Below, piece by piece: positions 8,363 through 17,316 of a DNA stretch of 64,000 bases. The DNA comes from an uncultured Spirochaetales bacterium. GTDB lineage: Bacteria > Spirochaetota > Spirochaetia > Sphaerochaetales > Sphaerochaetaceae. The stretch is taken from contig CASDXQ010000003.1 in NCBI GenBank assembly GCA_949285145.1, positions 27,031 to 91,030 on the forward strand. Direction: 5' to 3'. The notes beneath the pieces were generated by a model, which did not search any database, had not been told where the DNA came from, and saw nothing but the letters and a program-made list of their open reading frames with translations. Position 1 is the stretch's first letter. The number at the start of each line of letters is the position of its first letter. Both the position numbers and the translations under genes were made by a program.

Positions 8363-8390
8363 ACTATAGCACGGAAAACCCAATATTCAA
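8363..8390 (-). promoter_or_regulatory. Promoter of the ABC operon, leaderless layout
   Basis: On the minus strand TTGAAT (8390-8385) and TATAGT (8368-8363) are 16 bp apart, and the ATG follows the -10 box by 6 nt. Both hexamers are reasonable sigma-70 matches. The initiation site would be at or next to the start codon. Confidence 0.6.
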
Positions 8391-8441
8391 ACAAAAATAT
8401 AATGGAAAATACGCTGGCAGCATCCTTACAGGAAATGATAA

Positions 8442-9557
8442 TCAGCCGTATTCAGGATCGATCGTGAATTCAAACGAGAAATCAGGATAGTACAGCTTGA
8501 GCGCTTTTGTCAGCTTGTTTCTGAGGTTGACTGAATTCTTGACATTGAAGTCCACAACCACATCGAAGTGAACCATATGGGTGTCGAAGTGCACGTGGAA
8601 TGCATGCAGGGAAAGCACATGATGACTTGTGGTCTTCATGATCTCAAGGACTTTTTCCTTCATTTCCCTCACATCGGCGCGGTAGTCATTGACCGCATAC
8701 ATGCCGAATGTCATGTATATACCGAGCTGATCCATGATGTCTTTCGTGGTGTCGGTCATGGCATCGAATATGTCCTCGGCATGTGTGTCTATCGGAACCT
8801 CGACATTGCATGTGCCAAGTGTCCTCTCCGGGCCGTAGTTGTGCAGCATTATATCATAGCCGCCTTTGAGAGGCGGATGCTTCTCGATGATCGATCTTAT
8901 TTTCTCAACTGTCTCCTCGCCCGGTCTTTCTCCCATTATCGATGAGACAGTCTCATGCACAGATGAAAAACCGCTGCAGAGTATGAAGAGGGAGACGATG
9001 ATGCCGGCAATACCGTCAACAGGGAAGCTTGTGAGAGGGCTGAAGAGTGCGGATACAAGGGTGAGGAATGTGACAAGCACATCGCTGAGCGCATCCTTTC
9101 CCGTGGCGATGAGTGAGTCCGAATCGATTTTCCTTCCCTGTTTCGTGTTGAGTATGCTGAGAAAAATCTTTGCCGCGATGGATGCTGCTATTATCACATA
9201 GCCTGCAGAAGAAAGACTTACAGGAGAAGGGCTGCGTATCGCATCAACGGAAGAGGTGAGACACTGGAAACCTGTGACGATAACGAGGAAGGAGACGATG
9301 AGTGCCGACAGGTATTCCATTCGTCCGTAGCCGAGGGGATGCTTTCTTGTGGGGCGCTTTTTGCCAAGCGAATAGAAAGTCATTGTGACAAGGCTGCTGA
9401 CACAGTCTGCTGCGTTGTTCACGGCATCATTGATGATTGAAACCGAACCTGATACGAAACCTGTGATCATCTTGAACACGACAAGAATGAGGTTGGTGAT
9501 GATCCCGATCCCTGTGACTTTTGTGATGACAGCCTGTCTTTCCTCTGCTTTTATCAT
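8442..9557 (-). CDS. Cation diffusion facilitator family transporter
   Basis: A 371-residue CDF exporter. It has six hydrophobic segments in the first 210 residues and a soluble C-terminal domain of about 160. Metal-site regions are visible in TM2 (INDAVNNAADCVSS) and TM5 (ATGKDALSDVLVT); these differ from the HxxxD/DxxxD pattern of zinc exporters and resemble manganese- or iron-type members. The C-terminus is histidine-rich (HHVLSLHAFHVHFDTHMVHFD), plausible for metal sensing. It probably expels a divalent metal; which one is not certain. No ribosome binding site is seen; TATCAT lies 8 nt before the ATG. Confidence 0.88.
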   Translation of the reverse strand: MIKAEERQAVITKVTGIGIITNLILVVFKMITGFVSGSVSIINDAVNNAADCVSSLVTMTFYSLGKKRPTRKHPLGYGRMEYLSALIVSFLVIVTGFQCLTSSVDAIRSPSPVSLSSAGYVIIAASIAAKIFLSILNTKQGRKIDSDSLIATGKDALSDVLVTFLTLVSALFSPLTSFPVDGIAGIIVSLFILCSGFSSVHETVSSIMGERPGEETVEKIRSIIEKHPPLKGGYDIMLHNYGPERTLGTCNVEVPIDTHAEDIFDAMTDTTKDIMDQLGIYMTFGMYAVNDYRADVREMKEKVLEIMKTTSHHVLSLHAFHVHFDTHMVHFDVVVDFNVKNSVNLRNKLTKALKLYYPDFSFEFTIDPEYG

Positions 9558-9590
9558 ATTCGCGTATGATAAGCCGCAGGCAATGGCGCG

Positions 9591-10535
9591 TCAATTGAGA
9601 AATGAGGAAATTGCGGAATAATATTTTGTGAGCACTTCAGAAGGCGAGGATATGATTTCATGTTTTGTTCCCGGCATTCTGACAAGAGTGCACCTGCCGC
9701 TGCATGATGCGAAGTGTTCAATGCTCTGGTTGTCAACCATGTTGTCTTTATCGGCCTCGAAAACAAGAACGGGGATGCATATCTTTTCTGCATTTTTCAT
9801 GACATCACGGCATGCATCAAAAGCGCAATTCACCCATCCGTATGTCGGATTTGACATCTTCAGCAAAACATTGCTGTCTCTCACCGAGGTGTAGTAAATC
9901 CATCTTTCGCGGCTTGTTGAGCAGGAGTTCTCGAATTTCTCTTTTCCGGAAAATACTGTCACCGGTTCTTCAGCCCTGCCCAGAGCGCACATCAGCCTTG
10001 CTGCGCTGTGTGCCATGAACCCTGTGATTCCCTTCAGCCTGAGCGAGAGCATGGGGGATGAGAGTATGAGCTTTGAATACACTCCGGGATGCATCTCTTC
10101 GAAAAGAGCTGCGATGCAGCCTCCCATGCTGTGTCCGTAAAGATACACAGGCAGTTCCCCTGAATGAGGAACGGCAACTTCCTGCGTTATTGAAAGGAGA
10201 TCCTTCAGATAGGTATTGAAATCATCTATATGGATGCTGGTGCTCTCTTCCGTCACCCTCACGCTTCTGCCATGTCCGCGGTGCTCGTAGATCAGGCAGT
10301 TATACCCCAGACGAACCATGTAGTATATGAACTCTCTGTACTTATACATTCCTTCTGAGAAGCCATGGACGATGACCAGCGTGCCTTTGGCAACGTCACT
10401 TGTATGCATTGAGTAGTATAGTCCGCCTGTCGTATAGCCTTTCTTCTGGCGCGAACTCAGATACGGCAGCACCTTCCTTGCGATTCCTGCCTGAAATTCT
10501 CCGTCGTTGAATATAAGATCCTGAATGTCATCCAT
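9591..10535 (-). CDS. Alpha/beta hydrolase, lysophospholipase / monoacylglycerol lipase type
   Basis: A 314-residue serine hydrolase of the Hydrolase_4 (PldB-like) family. The oxyanion segment is VIVHGFSEGMYKY, the nucleophile elbow GHSMGG places Ser136, the acid residue lies near VLVFEADKDNMVD, and the histidine in GTKHEI. No signal peptide is seen, so it is probably cytoplasmic. The frame opens earlier (10673), but ATG 10535 gives the typical N-terminus and is preceded by GAGGT; a TAGAAT box lies 13 nt upstream. Confidence 0.85.
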   Translation of the reverse strand: MDDIQDLIFNDGEFQAGIARKVLPYLSSRQKKGYTTGGLYYSMHTSDVAKGTLVIVHGFSEGMYKYREFIYYMVRLGYNCLIYEHRGHGRSVRVTEESTSIHIDDFNTYLKDLLSITQEVAVPHSGELPVYLYGHSMGGCIAALFEEMHPGVYSKLILSSPMLSLRLKGITGFMAHSAARLMCALGRAEEPVTVFSGKEKFENSCSTSRERWIYYTSVRDSNVLLKMSNPTYGWVNCAFDACRDVMKNAEKICIPVLVFEADKDNMVDNQSIEHFASCSGRCTLVRMPGTKHEIISSPSEVLTKYYSAISSFLN

Positions 10536-10649
10536 AATTTTACCTCTGATTCTAACAGAAAAGCACGCTGCAGACAATGAAATCAGCATCCATGGTGGGG
10601 ACTTTTGTCTTCCGATGTGCAATAATGGAATATATTCAGGAGGAATGTT

Positions 10650-11921
10650 ATGGATAAAGCATTGGAGTATCATTGCATGAACGGCGTGCCCGGCAAGGTG
10701 AGCGTTGTGCCGACAAAGCCCTGCATGAGTGCGGAAGATCTTTCATATGCATACACACCGGGTGTGGCGAAACCCGTTCTTGAAATCGAGAAAGACAAGG
10801 CTAATGCATACAGATACACTTCAAAGGGGAATCTTGTTGCCGTTATCTCAAACGGAACGGCGATTCTCGGGCTGGGGGACCGCGGCGCACTGGCAAGCAA
10901 GCCCGTAATGGAAGGAAAAGGAGTTCTTTTCAAGAGGTTTGCCGACATTGATGTGTTCGACATCGAGATAAACGAGAAGGATCCCGACAAGCTGATAGAA
11001 ATCATAAAGGCTGTTTCTCCTTCATTCGGAGGCATCAATCTTGAGGACATAAAGGGACCGGAATGTTTCTATATTGAGAGAGAGCTGATAAAGCAGTGCG
11101 ACATTCCTGTCTTCCACGACGACCAGCACGGCACTGCGATCATTGCGACTGCAGGTCTCATGAATGCCCTTGATATAGCCGGTAAGGATATTTCAAAGGT
11201 GAAAGTTGTCGTCAACGGTGCCGGTGCTGCGGGAATTTCCTGTTCCAGGATGTTCATTGCGGCAGGTGTGAGGAAGGAGAATCTCACTCTTTGCGACAGC
11301 CGCGGTGTGATTTACAGCGGCAGGGAAGGCCTTACGCCCGAGAAGGCCCGGTTCGCCCGCGATACGGCTGAGCGTACTCTTGAGGATGCAATGAAAGGCG
11401 CCGATGTGTTCATGGGCCTTTCCGTTGCAGACTGTGTCTCATCAGAAATGCTGCTTTCAATGGAAGCTGATCCTGTGGTGTTTGCAATGGCTAATCCGAA
11501 CCCCGAGATCACATATGAGAAGGCAAAGGCCACACGCAGTGATGTAATAATGGCAACCGGCAGAAGCGATTACCCCAATCAGATAAACAATGTGCTCGGT
11601 TTCCCGTTCATCTTCCGCGGTGCCCTTGATGTACGTGCGTCAAAGATAACGGAGAATATGAAGATGGCCGCTGCCGTTGCACTGAGGGATCTTGCAAGGA
11701 AGGAAGTTCCCGAAAGTGTCAGCAAGGCATACAACGGACAGCATTTCTCATTCGGCCGTGACTATATCGTTCCAAAACCGTTTGATCCGAGGGTGATTGA
11801 GGAAGAGGCCGTTGCAGTTGCAAAGGCTGCGGTGGAAGACGGTGTGGCAATGTGTCCCATTGAAGACTGGGATGCCTACCGTGCCTCACTCAGAGAGAGA
11901 ATGGCGAAATACTGGAAGTGA
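10650..11921 (+). CDS. NAD(P)-dependent malic enzyme
   Basis: A 423-residue short-form malic enzyme that decarboxylates malate to pyruvate. Landmarks: [12 protein letters not shown], the catalytic lysine region [15 protein letters not shown], metal ligands in [11 protein letters not shown] and FHDDQHGTA, and the nucleotide-binding [13 protein letters not shown]-terminal [21 protein letters not shown] is typical. AGGAGG precedes the ATG by 5 nt. It is a single-gene unit, and may link dicarboxylic acids to pyruvate and acetate (ackA is at 29.7 kb). Confidence 0.95.
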   Translation: MDKALEYHCMNGVPGKVSVVPTKPCMSAEDLSYAYTPGVAKPVLEIEKDKANAYRYTSKGNLVAVISNGTAILGLGDRGALASKPVMEGKGVLFKRFADIDVFDIEINEKDPDKLIEIIKAVSPSFGGINLEDIKGPECFYIERELIKQCDIPVFHDDQHGTAIIATAGLMNALDIAGKDISKVKVVVNGAGAAGISCSRMFIAAGVRKENLTLCDSRGVIYSGREGLTPEKARFARDTAERTLEDAMKGADVFMGLSVADCVSSEMLLSMEADPVVFAMANPNPEITYEKAKATRSDVIMATGRSDYPNQINNVLGFPFIFRGALDVRASKITENMKMAAAVALRDLARKEVPESVSKAYNGQHFSFGRDYIVPKPFDPRVIEEEAVAVAKAAVEDGVAMCPIEDWDAYRASLRERMAKYWK

Positions 11922-11926
11922 ATCTT

Positions 11927-11958
11927 GAAAAAGAAAAAGCCGGAGAAACTCTCCGGCT
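11927..11958 (-). terminator. Rho-independent terminator after tRNA-Arg(TCT)
   Basis: A 9-bp perfect stem AGCCGGAGA / TCTCCGGCT with an AAC/GTT loop (11938-11958). On the minus strand a U-rich tract follows. It begins 3 nt past the tRNA 3' end. Confidence 0.85.
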
Positions 11959-11960
11959 CA

Positions 11961-12034
11961 TATGCCCTGTTGGATTCGAACCAACCACCTGCTGCTTAGA
12001 AGGCAGCTGCTCTATCCAGGTGAGCTAAGGGCAC
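11961..12034 (-). tRNA. tRNA-Arg (anticodon TCT)
   Basis: A 74-nt cloverleaf. Acceptor GTGCCCT/AGGGCAT, anticodon stem GCTGC/GCAGC with loop CTTCTAA, T arm GTTGG-TTCGAAT-CCAAC. It reads AGA. The CCA end is not encoded. Confidence 0.95.
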
Positions 12035-12148
12035 ATTGTCATCATCAGTTTCCTGACGACACTTGCTGGATATTACACGAAAGAAAAATATTGTTCAAGA
12101 GGGTTGTGAAAATTAGAGGCAGAGCCGGCCTCATGCTGTACTGTTTTT

Positions 12149-12643
12149 TCACTCGTTGATTTCAATCATTTCAAGCAGCTTCTGTGCCGCCTCTATGGGA
12201 AAACCCTGAGGAGGGGATGAAAGAATCTCCTCGAGCAGCTCATGGGTGTTGCGTGACTGAGGGAGCATGAAGCCGGCCTCCCTCATTATATCTTCAGCGA
12301 CAAGTCTTGAGGAAAGGGCTATTGCCGCAAGCAGTTTTTTCTCTCCCGGTCTGTCCGTTTTCCTTGCGAGCTGACGGGCAATCCTCTCACTTCTGCATCT
12401 GTTTCCAGCAAGGGATGTGAGAATGCTCTTCACATCATCATTCTTCTTCTGCTGAGGAGGATACTGGGTGACCACCATGCTGATTGCCCCGCTCGGGCAG
12501 GCTGTCGCACACTCGCCGCATCCGATGCACTTGTCCGTATCTATTATGCTGTTCTCTGTATCGGTCGCTCCGGTAGGGCAGACATAAAGGCACAGACAGT
12601 CCTTTGTGCAGAGCCTGAGATTCCTGACTGCGTTTCTCTTCAT
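12149..12643 (-). CDS. 4Fe-4S binding (ferredoxin-type) protein
   Basis: A 164-residue protein with two N-terminal cluster motifs: an irregular CTKDCLCLYVCP (residues 12-23) and a regular CIGCGECATACP (about 40-51). The remaining 100 residues are helical and not recognised. It begins in the stop of the double-rubredoxin gene (ATGA overlap) with GGAGGT as ribosome binding site, so the two proteins probably act together in electron transfer, perhaps in oxygen or peroxide detoxification. Confidence 0.85.
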   Translation of the reverse strand: MKRNAVRNLRLCTKDCLCLYVCPTGATDTENSIIDTDKCIGCGECATACPSGAISMVVTQYPPQQKKNDDVKSILTSLAGNRCRSERIARQLARKTDRPGEKKLLAAIALSSRLVAEDIMREAGFMLPQSRNTHELLEEILSSPPQGFPIEAAQKLLEMIEINE

Positions 12644-13290
12644 ATCTCACCTCCGTCAACACTTTTGAATTTCCAGGAAGGAACCTTGCATACAGGACAC
12701 AGTTCAGGCGGTTTCCTGCCGATATAGACAAACCCGCATACCGTGCACAGCCACACCTCGCTTTCCTTCAGCAGTTCTTCTCCTCCCTTTCTGTACTGCG
12801 AGAGCAGGGAACGTGCGATTCTCGTCACTTTCTCACCCCATGTGCAGATCCTCAGCGCCCCTCTGTCCCTGTTTTCCTCTGCTGTTTTCCTTGCTGCGGG
12901 GTAGGTTTGTGAAATATCCTGTCCGATAAGAGCGTCAAGAGTTTCAGACGATGCATCTGTGTCATTGTCTGAAAGCGAAGTGTAGAAAGCCGCGATCTTT
13001 GCAAACAGCCGGGCTTCCTCGGCTCTGTACTGTTTCTCGCATCCTCTTGCCAGATTTGAGAAAATGGCGGCAAGCACACCGTCTGAAAGCTTTGTCTCCC
13101 CCTGTCCCTGTTCAGTGCTTTCATTTTCCCTGCCGTCGTATTCCCGCTCCTTCTTCTCCTCAAGCGGATCGAACATGGCCTTTTCTGCACCGCAGCGCGG
13201 GCATGTCCACTGTGGCGGAAGGGAAGAGAAGGAAACTTTCTCTGTCTCTTCGTCATGGACGTAGCCGCATACTGTACATATGTATTTCAT
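12640..13290 (-). CDS. Protein with rubredoxin-like domains at both ends (rubrerythrin-related)
   Basis: A 216-residue protein. Residues 4-36 form one rubredoxin-like knuckle pair (YICTVCGYVHDEE, then WTCPRCGAEKAMF); residues about 180-208 form a second, rubrerythrin-type pair (WLCTVCGFVYIGRKPPELCPVC). The middle is helical with EARLFAKIAAFY, resembling one helix of a ferritin-like diiron domain, but a full set of diiron ligands is not evident. ATG 13290 is chosen over GTG 13296 because GAGGAG is 6 nt upstream. It is operonic with the ferredoxin. Confidence 0.8.
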   Translation of the reverse strand: MKYICTVCGYVHDEETEKVSFSSLPPQWTCPRCGAEKAMFDPLEEKKEREYDGRENESTEQGQGETKLSDGVLAAIFSNLARGCEKQYRAEEARLFAKIAAFYTSLSDNDTDASSETLDALIGQDISQTYPAARKTAEENRDRGALRICTWGEKVTRIARSLLSQYRKGGEELLKESEVWLCTVCGFVYIGRKPPELCPVCKVPSWKFKSVDGGEI

Positions 13291-13543
13291 CGGCACTCCT
13301 CTTTTCCCTCTAGACTAGCATCAGTTGCCGGATTCAGATAATTTTTCTTTGTGACAATCCGACACATAATGGCGGAAGCATGCATTCTTTCAGATGCATC
13401 TGTTTTCAAATAAAGAATATATAATGAATAGAAACATGAAATTGCGATAAGAATCTTTATTTTGGCCGATACCTGTTATTATCTATTCTTTATTGTGAAA
13501 AGACGGTAAAATCGAAGTAAAATAATTGTAACAAGTAGGTAAC

Positions 13544-14596
13544 ATGGACGTATCATTTTCGTATTTCGTTTCTGAAATCATGTCATCGCCGATACTTCTG
13601 GTGTCGGTTGTGCTCACGCTTTCAGTAATTTTCGTCAACGGCTGGACCGATGCACCTAATGCTATTGCCACATGTATAACCACACGCTGTCTGTCAACGC
13701 GCAAGGCCATAATAATGAGCGCGGTGTTCAATTTCCTTGGCGTATTCATCATGACACATATAAACGCGAGTGTTGCATCAACCATTTCAAACATGGTCGA
13801 CTTCGGGGGAGATACGGAAACGGCGCTGGTAGCGCTTTCCGCCTCCCTTTTTTCTATTGTGGTGTATTCGACCGGAGCATCATACCTGGGAATCCCCACA
13901 AGCGAGAGCCACAGTCTCATAGCCGGTCTGACGGGAGCTGCGATCGCTACTCACAACAGTCTTGAAGGTGTCAACTTCGCTGAATGGGTAAAGGTCATAT
14001 ACGGTCTTTTCGCATCTCTTTTCCTCGGTTTCGTGATCGGCTACGTGATCTGCAAGCTGATCGGATTCATCTTCCGCTGGATGGACCGCAGGAAGGCCAA
14101 CACATTCTTCACTTACACCCAGATCGGGGGAGCTGCGGCAATGAGCTTCATGCACGGAGCTCAGGACGGACAGAAGTTCATAGGCGTTCTTTTCCTTGCC
14201 GTCGCTTTCTCAAACGGACAGACAAGCGTGGAGGGCATGCTCATCCCGGCATGGCTCATGATGCTGTGCTCCGTCGTCATGGGTGTGGGCACCAGCGTCG
14301 GCGGTGAGAAAATCATAAAGAGTGTCGGAATGGACATGGTGAAGCTTGAGAAGTATCAGGGGACATGTGCCGACATAGCCGCATCGCTGTGTCTTCTGCT
14401 GTCTTCGCTTTTCGGCATTCCGGTTTCCACGACACATACAAAGACCAGTGCCATCATGGGAGTTGGCGCATCCAGAAGGCTTTCAGCCATAAACTTCTCC
14501 GTCGTGAAGGACATGGTGCTCACCTGGATATTCACATTCCCGGGCTGCGGTCTCATAAGCTTCATAATGGCAAAGCTTTTCATGCTTATTTTCTAA
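13544..14596 (+). CDS. Inorganic phosphate transporter, Pit family
   Basis: A 350-residue membrane protein with the duplicated Pit signatures: VNGWTDAPNAIATCI near residue 32 and the C-terminal GIPVSTTHTKTSAIMGVG. LGIPTSESHSLIAGLTGA and SFMHGAQDGQKFIGV are the matching internal motifs. It is probably a low-affinity, ion-coupled phosphate importer. It pairs with the downstream DUF47 gene, a recurrent arrangement. The 250-bp upstream gap (13291-13543) is AT-rich with several TATAAT/TAAAAT-like boxes but no promoter I can pin down. Confidence 0.93.
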   Translation: MDVSFSYFVSEIMSSPILLVSVVLTLSVIFVNGWTDAPNAIATCITTRCLSTRKAIIMSAVFNFLGVFIMTHINASVASTISNMVDFGGDTETALVALSASLFSIVVYSTGASYLGIPTSESHSLIAGLTGAAIATHNSLEGVNFAEWVKVIYGLFASLFLGFVIGYVICKLIGFIFRWMDRRKANTFFTYTQIGGAAAMSFMHGAQDGQKFIGVLFLAVAFSNGQTSVEGMLIPAWLMMLCSVVMGVGTSVGGEKIIKSVGMDMVKLEKYQGTCADIAASLCLLLSSLFGIPVSTTHTKTSAIMGVGASRRLSAINFSVVKDMVLTWIFTFPGCGLISFIMAKLFMLIF

Positions 14597-14609
14597 GGAG
14601 GACTCAATA

Positions 14610-15230
14610 ATGAAAAAACAGGATCAGTTCTATTTCGATAATTTCGTTGAATGCACGGATTGTGCTCTCAGGGCCGCAAGACTTCTTCAGGACACAATGA
14701 AGAATTTCGATCCCGCAAAGATAAAGGAAGACATGGACAAGATGCATGACATAGAGCATGAGGCCGATACGAAAAAGCATGAGATGCTTGCCGTGCTCAT
14801 GAAAGCCTTTATGACTCCGATTGAAAGAGAGGACATCATGCTGCTCTCTTCCTGTCTTGACGAGGTTACCGACAAGATTGAGGATGTCGTGCTCCGCATG
14901 TACTGCAACAACATCCATGACATCCTGCCTGCCGCAATCGATATGGCAAGGATTGTCGTCGACAGCTGCGAGGAGATGGTCATCCTGCTCGAAGAGTTCA
15001 AGAACTTCAAGAAGAGCAAGTCAATCCATGAACACATCATCAGGATAAACACACTCGAGGAAGATGCCGACCGCCTGTTCATCCAGGCCATGAGGGAACT
15101 GCATGAACATGAGGATGATCCCATCAGTATGATCAAGTGGAGAGAGATTTACTTCTATCTTGAAAAATGCACCGATGCCACAGAGCACGTGGCGGATGTT
15201 GTTGAAAGAGTCATAATGACCAACAGCTGA
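14610..15230 (+). CDS. DUF47 (PhoU-like) Pit accessory protein
   Basis: A 206-residue helical protein of the DUF47/YkaA family, related to PhoU. It shows repeated metal-site segments HDIEHEADTKKHEM (about 46-59), TDKIEDVVLRMY (about 90-101) and CTDATEHVADVVERV at the C-terminus. Its start is 13 bp after the Pit stop, with AAGGAGG. Such proteins regulate or couple Pit transport. Confidence 0.92.
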   Translation: MKKQDQFYFDNFVECTDCALRAARLLQDTMKNFDPAKIKEDMDKMHDIEHEADTKKHEMLAVLMKAFMTPIEREDIMLLSSCLDEVTDKIEDVVLRMYCNNIHDILPAAIDMARIVVDSCEEMVILLEEFKNFKKSKSIHEHIIRINTLEEDADRLFIQAMRELHEHEDDPISMIKWREIYFYLEKCTDATEHVADVVERVIMTNS

Positions 15231-15245
15231 GAAAAGTCCTGTTAA

Positions 15246-15275
15246 TAAAAAGCAGCGGCACCTTTTCAGGTGCCG
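15246..15275. terminator. Bidirectional hairpin terminator
   Basis: CGGCACC (15256-15262) pairs with GGTGCCG (15269-15275). On the minus strand the U-rich tract from 15251 to 15246 follows, ending the small gene at 15285; on the plus strand it follows the DUF47 gene with a weaker T-tract. Confidence 0.75.
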
Positions 15276-15284
15276 TCATTGTCT

Positions 15285-15563
15285 TCAGTCAGTTGCCGTG
15301 GTTCCTTCCCATGCAAGGTTGCCGTCCTTGTCGGTATAGGTATAGGCGATGGCATGGTAGACGACAGGATCCTTGTCCTTCCAGCTTCTGTAGGCAGCGC
15401 TTACACCGGAAGCCATTCCTCTGTTGTTATTGTAGTCCTTGCCTTTGTCGGCAAGAATCGTCCTCAGTGCACCCAGTGAGATCCTGATCTTCTTTGAGTA
15501 AAGCGCGATTGCCAGCTCACCTATGAAGTCATATACATCTTCGGTATTGCGAAAATCAGCCAT
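15285..15563 (-). CDS. Small hypothetical protein
   Basis: A 92-residue soluble protein with no signal peptide and no family I recognise. AAGGAGG lies 6 nt before the ATG and a terminator follows, so it is a complete single-gene unit. The N-terminal two thirds look helical (EDVYDFIGELAIALYSK, SLGALRTILADKG) and the C-terminus beta-rich (AYTYTDKDGNLAWEGTTATD). Confidence 0.65.
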   Translation of the reverse strand: MADFRNTEDVYDFIGELAIALYSKKIRISLGALRTILADKGKDYNNNRGMASGVSAAYRSWKDKDPVVYHAIAYTYTDKDGNLAWEGTTATD

Positions 15564-15631
15564 TTGTTTCCTCCTTTTTTCTCTTTTGCTAATTTAAAGA
15601 TAGATTGCATCCTCTCTTTTTTCAAGGAAAA

Positions 15632-16435
15632 TCATGAAAGGGGAACATAATTTCCCGTACCGGGGATGTCCGATATTATTTCATAGCGGTATACTGTTTC
15701 CACATTGCTGCTGGAAAATGTCTTCCCGAGTGAAATATAGCCCACTGCTGACAAAGGCGTCCGCGCATCCCCGCTTGCTATGATGTTCAGCCTGATGTCA
15801 GATGTATTGTAGTCTTTTCTGTCATCTTTTCTGTTTATGTTGTAGTCATAGCTGAGAATTTCAAATGTCGAATATATTCCTATCCGCACAGAAGTGTTGT
15901 TCTCAATATTGAATTTAACGCCCATATCCCAGTCAAGGGCAAGCAATGTATCATAACTCGTGCTTTCATATGTGCCGGAGGAATCTGCGAGCATCATTAC
16001 GTGCTCTTCTATTTTGAAACCGATTCCCGCATAGGCATCAAATGCAGGAGAGAAAACATATCTTACGGCAGGTCCTAGAATGAGCGTGAAACGGAATTCC
16101 GTCGAAGGATATGTTTCATCTCCGGCTGTTATCCCGGTATCTCCGTTCTCGTCCGAAGCATCTATCTTGTCATCCTGCCATATGCTTCCGATTGTTGCCA
16201 GCGGTGCCTGAAGACCGATTCTGACGAAAAGTCCGTTTGTCCGGCTGTTGCCGATAAAGCCGAAACCAGTGTAGTCAAGACCGAATGTTGAACTGTCCAT
16301 TATTGCGAGTGACTGCGATACGGTTTTATAGAACGTGAAATCATAGTCCGAAAAAACAGATGCACAGAAAAGGCATTCCGTGCCGAGGATCATAATTGTA
16401 ATCATGATGAGTACTGCTTTTCTTGGACTGGACAT
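15632..16435 (-). CDS. Outer-membrane beta-barrel-like protein
   Basis: A 267-residue exported protein. The first 25 residues are a signal peptide ending near TECLFCASVF. The rest alternates aromatic and polar residues in strand-like segments (FRFTLILGPAVRYVF, FDAYAGIGFKIEEHVM, DWDMGVKFNIENNTSVRIGIYSTFEIL), typical of small outer-membrane barrels. The start is ATG 16435, because TATAAT ends 7 nt before it; the longer frame to 16471 would overlap the -35 box. The function is unknown. Confidence 0.75.
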   Translation of the reverse strand: MSSPRKAVLIMITIMILGTECLFCASVFSDYDFTFYKTVSQSLAIMDSSTFGLDYTGFGFIGNSRTNGLFVRIGLQAPLATIGSIWQDDKIDASDENGDTGITAGDETYPSTEFRFTLILGPAVRYVFSPAFDAYAGIGFKIEEHVMMLADSSGTYESTSYDTLLALDWDMGVKFNIENNTSVRIGIYSTFEILSYDYNINRKDDRKDYNTSDIRLNIIASGDARTPLSAVGYISLGKTFSSSNVETVYRYEIISDIPGTGNYVPLS

Positions 16436-16442
16436 ATTTGAA

Positions 16443-16471
16443 ATTATAGAAAAGGATACAGTCATGGGCAA
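16443..16471 (-). promoter_or_regulatory. Promoter of barrel gene, leaderless layout
   Basis: On the minus strand TTGCCC (16471-16466), 17-bp spacer, perfect TATAAT (16448-16443), then 7 nt to the ATG. This is among the clearest examples of the start-proximal promoter layout in the window. Confidence 0.65.
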
Positions 16472-16497
16472 GCGGAAGCGCCCGTATGAATGCCGAT

Positions 16498-16522
16498 AAA
16501 AAAAACTCTCCGATCCGGAGAG
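16498..16522 (-). terminator. Rho-independent terminator after tRNA-Pro
   Basis: CTCTCCG / CGGAGAG stem with a 3-nt loop followed on the minus strand by eight T. It lies 27 nt past the tRNA 3' end. Confidence 0.85.
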
Positions 16523-16548
16523 CCTGCATGCGTATCTGCGAAATGTAT

Positions 16549-16621
16549 TCGGGATGAATGGACTCGAACCATCGATATTCTGCTCCCAAAGCAGACGCCA
16601 TAGCCGCTAGGCGACATCCCG
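16549..16621 (-). tRNA. tRNA-Pro (anticodon TGG)
   Basis: A 73-nt cloverleaf. Acceptor CGGGATG/CATCCCG, anticodon stem TCTGC/GCAGA with loop TTTGGGA, T loop TTCGAGT. It reads CCA. The CCA end is not encoded. Confidence 0.95.
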
Positions 16622-16713
16622 ATGCCTTAAAGCACAAGCGGTATTGTTGCCCAAGATGTGAAAAGAGTCAAGAGAGATTTCACAAATACTTCAAAATTGT
16701 TAGACTGGTGTGC

Positions 16714-17316
16714 ATGAACAAAGATGCTTTCAGGATTCTTTCCGCTATTTATCCGGATGATATAAACTTTCTGGATGAGAAAGATGATTTCCGCTTTCTT
16801 GCTTCCGTGCTTCTTTCTGCGCAGACGACAGACAAACGCGTCAATGAAGTGACTCCGGTTCTTTTTGCCAGATACGGCAGTGTGGAAGAACTTGCCTGTG
16901 CGGATACGGAAAAGCTGGAGGAGATACTTCATCCGCTCGGCTTTTATCATGCCAAGGCGAGAAATCTCAAGGCGCTTGCACAGAAGATCAATGCTCTGGG
17001 ATATATTCCCGATACGATTGATGAACTCGTGAAACTTCCCGGAGTCGGCCGGAAAACGGCAAACTGCTACATAGGCCATATACTCGGATGTGGTGCCGTC
17101 ATCGTGGATACGCATTTTTCCCGTGTCGCACAAAGACTCGGCTATACAAACGAAACCGATCCCGGAAAAATAGAGGTGGATATAAGAAGGGAATTTGATG
17201 AAGATGAGCTTTTCCGTCTGTCCATGGTGCTGAATCTGCACGGGCGGACATGCTGTCATGCCAGGAAGCCTGAATGCCAGTCCTGTCCGGTGAAAGCCTA
17301 CTGCAGCAGCTGGTAG
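16714..17316 (+). CDS. nth: Endonuclease III (DNA glycosylase/AP lyase)
   Basis: A 200-residue base-excision repair enzyme that removes oxidised pyrimidines. The helix-hairpin-helix is LPGVGRKTANCYIGH with the catalytic lysine, and the catalytic aspartate lies in VDTHFSRVAQRL. The C-terminal 4Fe-4S motif is C-x6-C-x2-C-x5-C (CCHARKPECQSCPVKAYC). ATG 16714 gives the typical length; the frame opens upstream through the tRNA. TTCACA (16679-16684) and TAGACT (16701-16706), 16 bp apart, end 7 nt before the ATG. It overlaps the next, convergent gene by 19 bp. Confidence 0.95.
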   Translation: MNKDAFRILSAIYPDDINFLDEKDDFRFLASVLLSAQTTDKRVNEVTPVLFARYGSVEELACADTEKLEEILHPLGFYHAKARNLKALAQKINALGYIPDTIDELVKLPGVGRKTANCYIGHILGCGAVIVDTHFSRVAQRLGYTNETDPGKIEVDIRREFDEDELFRLSMVLNLHGRTCCHARKPECQSCPVKAYCSSW

